Shown in pieces: positions 24,806 to 36,400 of a stretch of 64,000 nt of DNA. Numbering within the stretch: position 1 is the first letter of the stretch; each line of letters begins with the position of its first letter. The translations under genes and the position numbers were made by a program. Below the pieces are notes generated by a model, which was given only the letters and a program-made list of their open reading frames with translations, was not told the DNA's origin and ran no database searches. Source of the DNA: Vandiemenella viatica (lineage: Eukaryota > Arthropoda > Insecta > Orthoptera > Morabidae); assembly GCA_031002005.1 (NCBI GenBank), contig JARYHS010009186.1, positions 181,934,437-181,998,436 of the forward strand, written 5' to 3'.

Positions 24806-24886
24806 TTCCCTACGGAGATTTGAACCGAAGACCACGACGTTCGTAAGCTAGCGCTTTAGCCACTCAACTGCCAGGCCACTACGGGG
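24806..24886 (-). other. tRNA-like module, unit 2
   Basis: Same module. The B box is changed to GGTTCAAATC, and the A-box-like GGCAGTTGAGTGG is kept. Confidence 0.6.
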
Positions 24887-25343
24887 AAACTCGGTACGGA
24901 GTCGTCCACATCCAACCTGTCTGTCTACCGCCATATTTCGAAGTAAGGAGACAAATGTGTTATTTATACAGATAATGTTTCAACCAGATGTAGACAGTAT
25001 TTTTCTCCTTGTTTCAAAGGATAAGTGTGCAAAGTTTCATCCATAACGGATAAAAACTGTGGATTTGTATGAAGAACAAACAAAAGAAAAAACCAATAAA
25101 CCAACAAACCTCCATCTTTATATATAAAGATTACTGTGGTTCACACTTACACACTGACTGAGAACAAAACCTGAGGGATCATTATAACGTAAAAAAGTAT
25201 ACACCTACAACATTGCAAGAATACCTACGATTTGCCTCGCATTGCACCCCTAACTTTCTAATATCTACGGTTTAACATTCAATCCGAATAACCTACGGCC
25301 CAGGCCTGACTCTTACGATGAAAAACAATTTTTAAAAATCTTA

Positions 25344-25424
25344 TCCCCTACGAAGATTTGAACCGAAGACCACGACGTTCGTAAGCTAGCGCTTTAGCCA
25401 CTCAACTGCCAGGCCACTACGGGG
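25344..25424 (-). other. tRNA-like module, unit 3
   Basis: Same module as unit 2, with GGTTCAAATC and a one-base change beside it (CTTCG in place of CTCCG). Confidence 0.6.
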
Positions 25425-25881
25425 AAACTCGGTACGGAGTCGTCCACATCCAACCTGTCTGTCTACCGCCATATTTCGAAGTAAGGAGACAAATGTGTTA
25501 TTTATACAGATAATGTTTCAACCAGATGTAGACAGTATTTTTCTCCTTGTTTCAAAGGATAAGTGTGCAAAGTTTCATCCATAACGGATAAAAACTGTGG
25601 ATTTGTATGAAGAACAAACAAAAGAAAAAACCAATAAACCAACAAACCTCCATCTTTATATATAAAGATTACTGTGGTTCACACTTACACACTGACTGCG
25701 AACAAAACCTGAGGGATCATTATAACGTAAAAAAGTATACACCTACAACATTGCAAGAATACCTACGATTTGCCTCTCATTGCACCCCTAACTTTCTAAT
25801 ATCTACGGTTTAACATTCAATCCGAATAACCTACGGCCCAGGCCTGACTCTTACGATGAAAAACAATTTTTAAAAATCTTA

Positions 25882-25962
25882 TGCCCTACGGAGATTTGAA
25901 CCGAAGACCACGACGTTCGTAAGCTAGCGCTTTAGCCACTCAACTGCCAGGCCACTACGGGG
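25882..25962 (-). other. tRNA-like module, unit 4
   Basis: Same module as unit 2. Confidence 0.6.
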
Positions 25963-26419
25963 AAACTCGGTACGGAGTCGTCCACATCCAACCTGTCTGT
26001 CTACCGCCATATTTCGAAGTAAGGAGACAAATGTGTTATTTATACAGATAATTTTTCAACCAGATGTAGACAGTATTTTTCTTCTTGTTTCAAAGGATAA
26101 GTGTGCAAAGTTTCATCCATAACGGATAAAAACTGTGGATTTGTATGAAGAACAAACAAAAGAAAAAACCAATAAACCAACAAACCTCCATCTTTATATA
26201 TAAAGATTACTGTGGTTCACACTTACACACTGACTGAGAACAAAACCTGAGGGATCATTATAACGTAAAAAAGTATACACCTACAACATTGCAACAATAA
26301 CTACGATTTGCCTCGCATTGCACCCCTAACTTTCTAATATCTGCGGTTTAACATTCAATCCGAATAACCTACGGCCCAGGCCTGACTCTTACGATGAAAA
26401 ACAATTTTTAAAAATCTTA

Positions 26420-26500
26420 TCCCATACGGAGATTTGAACCGAAGACCACGACGTTCGTGAGCCAGCGCTTTAGCCACTCAGCTACCAGGCCACTACGGGG
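26420..26500 (-). other. tRNA-like module, unit 5
   Basis: Same module, with its own differences in the A-box region (GGTAGCTGAGTGG), closest to a canonical A box. Confidence 0.6.
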
Positions 26501-26690
26501 AAACGCGGTACGGAGTCGTCCACATCCAACGTCTCTGTCTACCGCCGTATTTCGAAGTTATGAGACAAATGTGTTATTTATACAGATAATTTTTCAACCA
26601 AATGTAGACAGTATTTTTCTCCTTGTTTCAAAGGATAAGTGTGCAAAGTTTCATTGAGATCGGATAAAAACTGTGGATTTGTATGAAGAA

Positions 26691-26751
26691 CAAACAAACC
26701 AACAAACAAACCAACAAACAAACAAACAAACAAACAAACAAACAAACAAAC
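26691..26751 (+). repeat. (CAAA)n microsatellite at array end
   Basis: A pure to near-pure CAAA run of about 60 bp, present as a run only in the last unit. Inner units have a short interrupted version. Confidence 0.9.
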
Positions 26752-26776
26752 ATACATTCATCTTTATATATAAAGA

Positions 26777-27185
26777 TTACACGTACGTAACACAGAAAGT
26801 AACGACTTAAATTTTCAGAAAAATGTTAAGCTCCTCTTTTTAATCATTGACTTCCAAACTTTTGAAGTAAATCCTTTACTCCTCACGAACGAAAGATACA
26901 AAAAAAGGCTTCTTTGATCTCAATAGCAGATCGAAATCACACGACATGATCTGACGTATCAATTTTTAATTCATTGTTAGTTCATTTTTTTATTTTTAAT
27001 CAGTTTTCGGAATCGCTTTTGTCTTATCAAAATCGGCGATCAGAACAAATAAAGAAGGCACAGTTTCTTGATATACTCTTGTAATGAGCAATGAGAATTA
27101 AAGTTCCCGTTAAAAATGTACCTTAATTTTTCTTAATGAAAAACATTAATTATGAATAATAATTAAACAGTAATGTACAGAAGGG
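26777..27185. other. unassigned spacer
   Basis: AT-rich spacer between the tandem array and the next LINE fragment; nothing recognised. Confidence 0.4.
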
Positions 27186-27189
27186 TGTT

Positions 27190-27380
27190 GGAAGATTCTC
27201 TTTTTTAGGTAAGGGTGTCAGGGATTGGAATGAGTTACCAAGAGAAATGATGACTAATTTACGTTGAAAGAATTTAAATATAAAATTTGTAGAGGGCAAA
27301 TATAGATGGGTGCATGATAGGGGGAAGATGGGGGTGTAGGGAAATTGCCACCGGAGCCTGTGGTCCACTGCAATTAAATG
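27190..27380 (+). mobile_element. LINE 3' end fragment (WNELP family)
   Basis: Same family as at 5.6 kb: GGGATTGGAATGAGTTACCA encodes RDWNELP, followed by GTAGAGGGCAAAT, GGGGGAAGATGGGGGTGTAG and a CTGCAATTAAATGAAATTAA tail. A small deletion removes part of the coding end. Confidence 0.7.
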
Positions 27381-27385
27381 AAATT

Positions 27386-28250
27386 AAAAAAAATCTATAG
27401 AATATTATTTTTAATATTATACTGTGTCATAACTGATGGTTTAGCATAGATTACTTTGCTAATGAAATAATTTTTATTTAAGGATGTACTTGATGTTATC
27501 ATGCAACAGGGATCGTAAATGATTTGTTAGAATAGCATTATGTGTGAACTGGGATGTAAAGAGAAATCAATAAAGTATGTAAAACATCGTATGGATTTAT
27601 TAGAAGCTTTTAAAAAGTGAATGTTGGAAATTTGTTTACAACATCGTAATAAATTAATTTGCAATATTGAAGCTATTTTAACACTAATTGAACAGGTGGT
27701 TGTAGGATGAAATTTGAAATTCTTCGATATCTGACATAAATTTACTCCTTTGTAACGACAGTAGTTAACTGTTCCGGTTGGTGGATGGTGTTCGTTGACT
27801 ACGATTTGAGACCATAGATGGGGTTATAGTTATAGTAGGTGGATAGCAAGTACCACAGCGTCTGACTGAATGTACTTCTAAAGCCAGCTCGCCCGTCCCG
27901 TGTTACTGAGTATACCCGATCGGATGTCCTTTGATCGAAAACCAGGTCCCTCCAGCTAGCTAGCGACCCAAACTGCCGTCGGAATCGTCCCATCGTCACG
28001 GTCTGCCAAAAACACGGAGGGTTCAGCAAAACGATTCGTTACCGGATGTTCCAGTTCACACATTTAGCAACTCATTTAATTGGTGTACAGTTTTCTACGG
28101 ATATGAAGATGGCAACTCATTGGCTGAGTAGTAAATTTTTGCTGCTGTCATGTTTTGAAATGATGTTAAAATGTATGTTACTTCTCTTGTATATTGGACA
28201 TAAAAATCCCAGTCACTTAAAAGAAAGGTAAAGGCTGAATTATTATTATT
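27386..28250. other. unassigned region with GC-richer island
   Basis: About 27780-28060 is GC-richer than its surroundings (for example AGCCAGCTCGCCCGTCCCGT) and holds a 76-codon minus-strand frame without a known motif. It may be a repeat or an untranslated exon. Confidence 0.3.
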
Positions 28251-28254
28251 AATT

Positions 28255-28920
28255 AGAATTGCGATGGAGCTGACGCTTCGGTGGCAACTCCCCTAGTCAT
28301 CTGATTACCCCTTTTTATTTTATTTTTTAAGATTTTCTTTTATAATTGGAATGTTAAATTCCTCTCCCATTTACTTCTTCGATTTAAAATTTTTAATTCT
28401 AAATTCCTTATGCGGTTCTGGTAAGTTATTCATCACTTCACTTAGAAATTTGCTCCTATTCTTGACACCCTTACCAACAAAAGAAAATTTTCCCACTCCT
28501 TTATACAAGAGAACGAGCGCCAGCTTATGGTCATGGTCGTCTCCCATGTACTATTCCTAATTCTTTGACCAGTATCCATCCAATTCCCCTCACCAGCATA
28601 TGCTCTGTACATTACCAGCACTCTCTTCACCCTCCTCCTTTGCTCCAATGACTCCCAATCCAGCTCCTCTATCATGACAGTTACTGAGTTGGTCCTGCGA
28701 AAATATGCACAAATCTAACTGTTCTTCTTTGCACACTCTACAACTCCTGTATTTGATAGCCAAAATGTGCGTCCCAAACTACACCAACATATTCAACCAA
28801 TGGTCTGACCAAAGTTTTGTAACCCAATTCCTTAACTTACCCCGGTACAACCTCTAATCCATCTCTGTTAAATGGAGGATGTTATAACTTTTTCCTACAA
28901 CCTGCCGAATGTGCTCTGTC
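28255..28920 (-). pseudogene. LINE reverse-transcriptase C-terminal fragment
   Basis: Minus-strand coding traces, in order: YKTLVRPLVEYVGVVWDAHF (about 28830), QRRTVRF, then MIEELDWESLEQRRRVKRVL (28675 downward). These are the thumb / C-terminal blocks of non-LTR RTs (LxWxxLExRR). The same 3' tail as the WNELP fragments follows toward 28255. Several frameshifts. This longer copy links the short 3' fragments in the window to an RT. Confidence 0.72.
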
Positions 28921-29670
28921 CTGTCGAGTTTGTTGCATCTGTGGTATTATAAAACCTCATATAGTGCATTGTAACACGACAGTACTCTTAGATGAAATTT
29001 TCTGGGGAAACTATCGAAGTGATAACACGTTTCGGCGGTCATATTGTCTGTCACCTTTGTTATGGACAATACACTTACGAGAAATTGATAATGGTAAGAA
29101 TTTTTGGCAGGATTTAGGTTATCAAGTTAAATTTATTTCGCTGTGTGTATGGCTGTGCGTATTAAGCGAGAAAAGGTTTTCTCCTGGCAATGTTCTGTGT
29201 CTAATCATATCACCTCATTCAACACCACTAGTGTTACTACGAACTTGCGTTTGTCATTATCACAACTGTATTTTAACAGCATGCAAAACTACAGAGCATG
29301 CCAGAACTATACAAATGTTGACAAAAATACGAAGTTCTAAATTTGTTTCAGTGATGTGGATTATATGAGCATTTATCAGTACTCCCATTTAAATGTCGAT
29401 TCTATTGACTAATTAAGAAGTTTAATATTTCACGTAAATTTGATTGTAATAACTCTCTACAAAAAAATATAAATTATTACACCAGTCTGAAAATTTATTT
29501 ATCATAACTATACAGAATAATATTGGAAACTAAGAATTTTCAGGTCACACTTATATGTAATTTTCTTCTTCTTGTAGTCTTCGGATGAGTTAGACAATCT
29601 TGTATCATGACAGTTAAAAAAAATTGAAAGCCTACTTAGTTAAGAGAATATAACAAATCATTAAATTTAA
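28921..29670. other. unassigned spacer
   Basis: The 134-codon plus-strand frame at 28964-29368 has no recognisable domain and no supporting splice or codon signal. Nothing else seen. Confidence 0.35.
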
Positions 29671-29671
29671 T

Positions 29672-29860
29672 TTTAATTGCGATAGAGCCAATGCTCGGGT
29701 GCAAATTTCCCTAGTCATCTAATTACCTCTTCCTTATTTTTCTTTTTTTTATCATCTTATACACTTTGATTGTTAAATTCCTCTACCCATCTACTTTTTC
29801 CATTTATGAATTTTAACCTTAAATTCCTTCAGCGTTTTTGATAAATGCCTGCGATTGAAG
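29672..29860 (-). mobile_element. LINE 3' end fragment (WNELP family), diverged
   Basis: It aligns by eye with 28255-28440: TTAATTGCGATAGAGCCAAT, then CCCTAGTCATCTAATTACC, then GAATTTTAACCTTAAATTCC. Inverted relative to the copies at 5.6 and 27.2 kb. Confidence 0.6.
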
Positions 29861-30194
29861 AACAACACAGTTTTACTTGATTAAATCGTACTAAACTGTG
29901 TCATATGATGTTTTCTAGAGTAAGATACAAGGAAGGAGTTGAAAAATGAAATGATACGTTCACCACCGCGTGGAATATAGTAGAAAGACAGCGGTGTTGA
30001 AAATATTGTTTTTAGACGTTAAGCGACTGACCCAGTGAGAAAGGAAAATAATGGTGCAAAACTTGTTAGTTTATTGAGACTACTCACATTTTTTTTATTT
30101 TTGATACTTTGTGGTAACTTACAGAAATACCTCAGTGTTTTTGCTTAGCCAGGCGTTGTCCTTCAGGAACAAGTTTAAAAAAAAAAAATACCGA
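29861..30194. other. unassigned spacer
   Basis: Nothing recognised. Confidence 0.4.
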
Positions 30195-30417
30195 GGATGG
30201 GGGTATAACGGTTAGCGTTCTGGCCTCGCATTCGGGAGGACGGTGGTTAGAATCCCCGTCCGGGCATCCAGATTTGGGTTTTCCATGGTTTCCCAAATCA
30301 CTCCATTCAAATGCCGGGATGCTTCCTTCAAAATGCCATGGCCGAATTACTTCCCATTCCTTGCCCCCCCATCTTTCCCGTCTCTAAAGACCTCGCTGTT
30401 AAGAGACGCAAAGCAGT
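30195..30417 (+). mobile_element. SINE family 1
   Basis: A good copy: GGTTAGCGTTCTGGCCTCGC head, CCCCGTCCGGGCATCCAGAT at the head-body joint, then GGTTTTCCATGGTTTCCC and CTAAAGACCTCGCTGTTAAG. It is preceded by an A-run (about 30176-30188). Confidence 0.85.
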
Positions 30418-32737
30418 TAAAAAAAAGTGCAAAATACGTGCTGCTGTAAAATACAGAATTCGTTTACAACTTGTAGCAGCAATATATCTTGGCAGATTTC
30501 AGCATTCTTCAAGGCTGATTCGCAAAACACAAAAGGACAATTCGTTGAATTATACAATACCACAACTTGAATAACACATGCTTGGACCATCAAAACATGT
30601 TCGTAAGAGAAGTAAAGTAATTCTTCCAGTAATCGTATTTTTTTCATTTCTTAGTCTAAATGTTTTTCGGTTCTGAGTCATAATACTTTGCACAATACTT
30701 CACTTATCCTCGTTTTTCGCTATTTAAACCGTTTTCCAGCGTTTAGATGACGTGATTGATTACCTTCTGCACACCTTCTATGGCAAGCTATTTCCTCCTG
30801 TTTTTTACCTATGACCATATAACAGGTTAGCCTAAGAATAGCTGACTCGCTTTTTACTTCTGCAGGAACACGTTGTTGTGTTGCGAGGCAGGTAGAAACA
30901 TTTACATAAGTATTAAACCAATTATGGTATCCTAATCATCATAATTTTGGCGTAAGCACCATTAATTTTATTCAGAATTTTGTATATTGCAAAATAATAT
31001 AGCTTTTTACTCCTTTCTGCAAAAATGTATTTATTTCTCCTCATCACAAAAAGGTCACTGAAGAAACGAAATTGTTAGTTGATAAAATCTACAAGATTTT
31101 AAAATTCCTTATGTAATTATTAGAGACGGTAAGAAATAGATTGATTAATTTGTGTTATAAAAGATCATGTAAAACAAAGCGATTATAATAGTGTCTCCAT
31201 AATGACAGAATACTTTCGTCCTAGGTCCTTAATTAATAATTTTGTATCGAGTCAGAAGGGGAGATTGGAATTACTAGTTATTTGTAGCTTATTTTAGTCA
31301 AACGGTTTAAAATGTATTGAGAATAGCAATCCATTCCTATTCTTAGTGCGGGTATTGTGATTTTGGGTCACAGTTTCATACGTTTCGTATAAGAAAGGTG
31401 TCTGAACATGATTCGGTGCACTAAGATCTTATAAAATACTCTCTGGTTCGTTGGATTTAAAATAGTTTTGACCCAGAGGCCCTCTGCTCATAAATTTAAT
31501 AGAAAAGTAACTTGAGAATACGCTATTCTGTATTTATAAAATGTAGTATCAATATAGATTCCATTCTTTTGCAGTGAATTTTCTCTTCTTGATCAACCAT
31601 ATTTCAAGAACGATATGAGACTTTTTTATCACTTAAAAAACCTCTAACAGGCGTGTTTCTGAAAACTGAATGGCTGCCAATGTGGGTATCTGCCCCCTAC
31701 TTCTCTGTTAATCACTGATAATTAAGAGGTTTGAGCTGGAGGAACAAACACAATTTTCAGTATATAAAATATATATTGTGTTCCTGGATACCCGTAAGAG
31801 GAGCTTCAGTGTCCTTGGTTTGAAATACTTCAATAGCTGTAGAAAAATAAACCAAGTGATTCTTGTGTTTTAAAAGATATGAGTTGCATTATGTGTCATA
31901 ATGCACACTCAAAGGTACGGACATTTTTTTATTTATTAATCAACAGTAGTATACAAAATTTAATTTTGTCTCCCTCAACAAAATCACTTGTTGCCATCCA
32001 AAACACTAATGATTGTATTTGGATCTGTTAAGCTATATTTATTTTCTTTCAACACTACTCTGTCATAACATACGTATTACTAGTGCCAAGAGATGCAGTA
32101 TTGCGTAAAACACTACAGTACGCCGTTTTGTTTTCTGCTCCAATAATTTCTGTGCTTCTGAGGTCTATGTCTCATATTCTTTGCTGATACTAATTTTAAA
32201 ATCAACTGTTCAAATTATGAAGTTCGAGTTAACACAAGTGCCACAAGCTTTTGAAGATATGAAATTAATTTTAGCAAAAAAAGAATTAATTAACTTCTAG
32301 TAAATTCTAGAAATTTTGTTTCTTAAAGGCTTCGTTTCGAATATAAGTTCTCCAAGGACTCTTCAGTGTTAGCATACGTGTTTATTTTCATATTGTTGAA
32401 AGACAAATTTTCAAAAACTAACTTGCTTCAGTGTACAATTATGTGATTGGGAATACAAAGAAAGGTGATCAAATTATTTTGAGACAAGTTTATTAAATGG
32501 TTCCTTAACATTTAATAACATACATAATTAGAAAATATAAAAAGGAAATTAGAATATTTACAAATCACACTTCTCTTTATTTCGTCACCATATAACAACT
32601 ACGACAGATGACATATTAATTACTGAATTTGATCAAAATTAAAGCTTGCGATCGTGATTGAAATACAGTGAACATTGAGATTAGGGTACAATATGACTGG
32701 TAACTTAACTCTGTTGAGTGCTGTCATAATAAAAGCT
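30418..32737. other. unassigned region downstream of the takeout-like gene
   Basis: AT-rich; no coding exon or repeat family recognised. Confidence 0.4.
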
Positions 32738-32743
32738 TTTATT
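32738..32743 (-). terminator. candidate poly(A) signal of takeout-like gene
   Basis: AATAAA on the minus strand, the first one found downstream of the stop codon, implying a 3' UTR of roughly 470 nt. A second AATAAA lies at 32577-32582. No transcript evidence is available. Confidence 0.35.
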
Positions 32744-33196
32744 GCTTGCAGTTTGGAAACAGTTCATAAATGAGAAAGAAGACTTTCCCAGCGTACAGAT
32801 ACAATGAAATCTTTGCAGTTTTGTAGCTAGACAGTGAAGTTTCACTTACTTCGTAGTAGACCCTAGTACTTACCTCAAAGCATCTAACTTCAGGGTTTTA
32901 TGAATAAGAAAAGGTCATTTGTAGACAAGACATGTTTTTATAACTTAACCACACCTACAACTACGAAATTTGTTTTCTAGTTCCTTGATATTTTTACTAA
33001 CGATTTCAAATTTCAAATATCCACTTCTTGTCATACCCACATATGCTACTGTCCAAGCAATGCAAGAGAGATAATTTCATAATGCACTTTATCCAGAAAC
33101 TGATCGCACTGTACTGACTTACCACTAAATAAAAACAATATCTGAGCAGTTAGCATTGGTAACAAATTCAAAATTACAATGTTGTAAGCATGAAGG

Positions 33197-33429
33197 TTAT
33201 TTGAGTAGGGCGAAGATGCTGTAGTAAGGTGTGCTGTAGTAAGATGCAGTTTTGGGGAAGAGCGTATCGTAGGGCACTGTGCTGAAGACTGCCTGCGCCC
33301 TCTTCTGGTAGATGCCGGCCATCCACTCCTCCAGCGCCGGCTGTATTTCCCGCTGCACCAAGGGCGCGCTCACCATGTTGATGAACATGTTGGCAGCGCG
33401 GACTGTGGACACATACTGGTTCAGTAACA
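33197..33429 (-). CDS. takeout-like terminal exon 6
   Basis: 233 nt including TAA at 33197-33199. Encodes ANMFINMVSAPLVQREIQPA, LEEWMAGIYQ and FSTVPYDTLFPK, then a Tyr-rich tail. Two in-frame acceptors are possible: TTGCTCTAG (exon from 33429) or AAATGCAG (exon from 33444, adding GAVAL). The first has the better pyrimidine tract. Confidence 0.88.
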
Positions 33430-36400
33430 CTAGAGCAACAGCTCCTGCATTTCCACCGTGCTATTCAGTCACTGAAAACGCTCACATTCAATAGAAACAA
33501 ACCATGAAAGTGAGAAAAAACTGGAAGCACCGAACCCATATATTCCAAGACATATACACTGATCAGCCAAAACATTGTGACCACATGTTTATTAATGTGT
33601 TGGTCCTTTTTTGGAGAAAAGTTCTTTTTAGGTTACCAGAGTTGTCTGGCACCAGATGTCAACGTACAGGTCGCGCAATTCCCTATAATTAAGGGCCGGT
33701 TCCTGGGAACGATCATCTCGGAAATGGCGAGGCTGGTCGGATGTTCGCGTGCTACTGTAGTGAGCGTCTATGCAGAGTGGTTAAAGGATAGTGAAACTAT
33801 GAATGGACAGCAAGGTGGTGGATGTCCACGCCTCCTCACATAACGTGGAGGCTTGCCCGTTTTGTAAAGCGGGATAGGCGGTGATCGGTGGGAGTTCGGA
33901 CAGCCGAGTACAATGCTGGTGCAGGCACAAGTGTTTCGGAACACACTCTGCAATCTGCACCGGCCCGTAATTTAAGGAAATTACTTGACCTGTGCGTAGA
34001 CATCTGCTGCCAGACAACTTCGGAAACCTAAGAAGGACTTTTCTAATCCATGTCACGCCGAATAGCTGCTGTATTGCGCTCCAAAGATGGACCAACACAC
34101 TAATAAGCAGGCGGTCATAATGTTTTGGCTGCTCAGTGTATTTTGAACTATGCTTAGTAACTACTCCTGATGGTTCAAGATTGGGTGATATTGGAGCTAC
34201 ATGCAATGACTCTTGAAATCATTAGATTACATTCGTATTATTTCTGTTATTTCTACTTGTTACAATGATTTTATAATGAAATGCAATTGACTCTGCTGTT
34301 TCTGTAAAACGGGTACCTCATATTATCATTTGATTTAAGAGACTGGGTGTATGAGCCTTTGGCATTTTAAGATATACACCTATTAATAATGGTTAGGATA
34401 TCTTTATAAGTCTCTCGAGAGTGAATATTAGAAGATAATCTCAAATTTCATAGTAACATATATCGTCCTGCTGAGGATAATGTTTAAATGTGATAGCACT
34501 CTGTCCTTTAAGAAAACCCTTTAACGACTGCAATATTTCTTAAGATAAAGTAACAGGCATAGGACTTGAGAAAAATATGAATTTGAAAGTTTGTAAAGTT
34601 TGTACTTTAAAATAAGAAATACGTAAAATTATTATTTAAAATTAATAACAATCCTTTAAAATTAGAAGTTTTTGCTAGCTGTTACTGACAGTTCCTTATT
34701 TTTATGGCCCATCTGGATGCATTTTGAGATTTTTTTAAAAAAAATTGTATGTACTGGCTCTTTCCAGCGCACGACGAAATGTGACCCCTTCTTAAAGCTC
34801 AGGGGTTCACTACAGAAGATACTTTCCTGTACCAATCGTTACAAACTCCTGCAAAAATCTAAAATCCACTTTCAATTCAGAATCCCCCAAACATGGACAT
34901 AAGTACCTTCTATAAGTCATTTTTATGGAAACTTGTGTGATTCCGCTGAATTTATGTTTTTTTTGTCTCAGAAAATAGCTCGGCAATTTTATTTCTTGTG
35001 TTACATTCGAATGTGAATATTTATTAAAGTATCTAATATGACGACTCAACTATATTTCTTTCGCACATTTTAGTATAGGTTAATGTTAACCAGGCCAAGA
35101 AAAACTTTTTTTAACAATTTGTTTCTCATATAACTAAGCATAACGTATATAGTTATTAGTGGACTACTCCTTGCTGAAATTCTCTAGGCTTAAAATTATA
35201 TATTAAATGTTTCTGTCTACAACTTACCAACATCGTTTCGAAGGTGTTGCATAAACTTAAAAAAAAAAAAAGTGCGTGTTGAAGGAAATGAAACATGGCA
35301 TAACTCACCGAGAGGAGGAAAATCGCCGAAGAGGCCAGTGAATTCATAGAACGGCTTGCCGTACAACAACTTGACGGTAGTCGAATCCAGCTGGAGGTAG
35401 GTTTGACCACCATCGCCAGTTACGGGATGACCTTGGTAAGTAATTTCAGCACCGGAATCAACTGAAAAGCATTATACATAATGATAGTCTAATCGTCTAA
35501 CACTTGGCCCAAATTTATGCTATGAATTGGAATCAACCAGTCCCGCGAGAACTCGCTCGCTACAGCTTCAATATATTAGACACATAGCAGTATAACTGCT
35601 TCATTGGCATCGAAGAAACACCCCCAAGGACATCTCAGATAAGCTATTAGTGCTGGGAAAATTAAAGCATCATGTGCGCCTCTGCAGCATTTCAGAACTT
35701 CAATACGAGGAACAACAGTGATTCCCTAATATTAAACTAATTAGACCTACTGTCTAGGCAGTACATGAATTTCCATTACCTGCCATTATATTTCTGATAA
35801 ACTTAGAAGTATTTTTAATTAAGTTTTATGCAGAAAAAAGTTCTAGTTTACGCTCAGAGAATCATTATATTTCATCTCTACTTCAAATTATGTCAACAGT
35901 GTAAAATCTGAGACACAGAAATTATATCAGCTACAGTAAGCCTAGCAGTTCCACGTTCGAGGTGACCTAACTCTTAGGACTCACCCGCGATGGACTTGAA
36001 GTTTCCGTTTCCCTTGAGAGGGACACCCATGATGAGAGCGTCGAGCATGTAGGAGCCCTCTAGGATAAATGCCCCCGGCGCGTGCGTCACCACGTGGATC
36101 CTGTGGTTCGCCACATCTACCCTGCAGAAATAGTAAACGTGAAGACGAATCCATATTTCCTTTAGTCTCTGTTTATTTAAAACTAACTAGAAAACTATGA
36201 AAGGAAATATCGAAGGGAACGTGTGGATAATCCCTACAAACGTCTGATAAAAGGATACTCAGCAAGAAAGGCGAAATATTGCTAACAATGACACTGAGGA
36301 AACGTTTTCAATGGCATCGAAAGTTTTAGAGATTCTCAAGTTTTAATGGAAAAATGTTCAAGCACCGAACTTTGAAAAACATAGTGTCCCCTTTAGAGGT

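Larger units (their letters stand above)
24055..26776 (-). repeat. five-unit 538-bp tandem array with tRNA-like module
   Basis: Five head-to-tail units. The marker ATGAAGAACAAAC occurs at 24531, 25069, 25607, 26145 and 26682 (spacings 538, 538, 538, 537). Units are nearly identical in the middle; the first and last are more diverged. Each holds a minus-strand tRNA-like module, a (CAAA)-type stretch and the palindromic junction CTTTATATATAAAG. The last unit ends in an expanded (CAAA)n run and CTTTATATATAAAGATTAC. Open frames of 66-70 codons repeated in each unit are by-products of the repetition. Confidence 0.93.

Noticed and set aside
24055..26776. CRISPR-like regular spacing
   Set aside because: Units are 538 bp, nearly identical throughout with no unique spacers, and the DNA is insect-like.
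28964..29368. 134-codon plus-strand frame
   Set aside because: No family motif; amino-acid pattern looks random and no transcript signals are visible.
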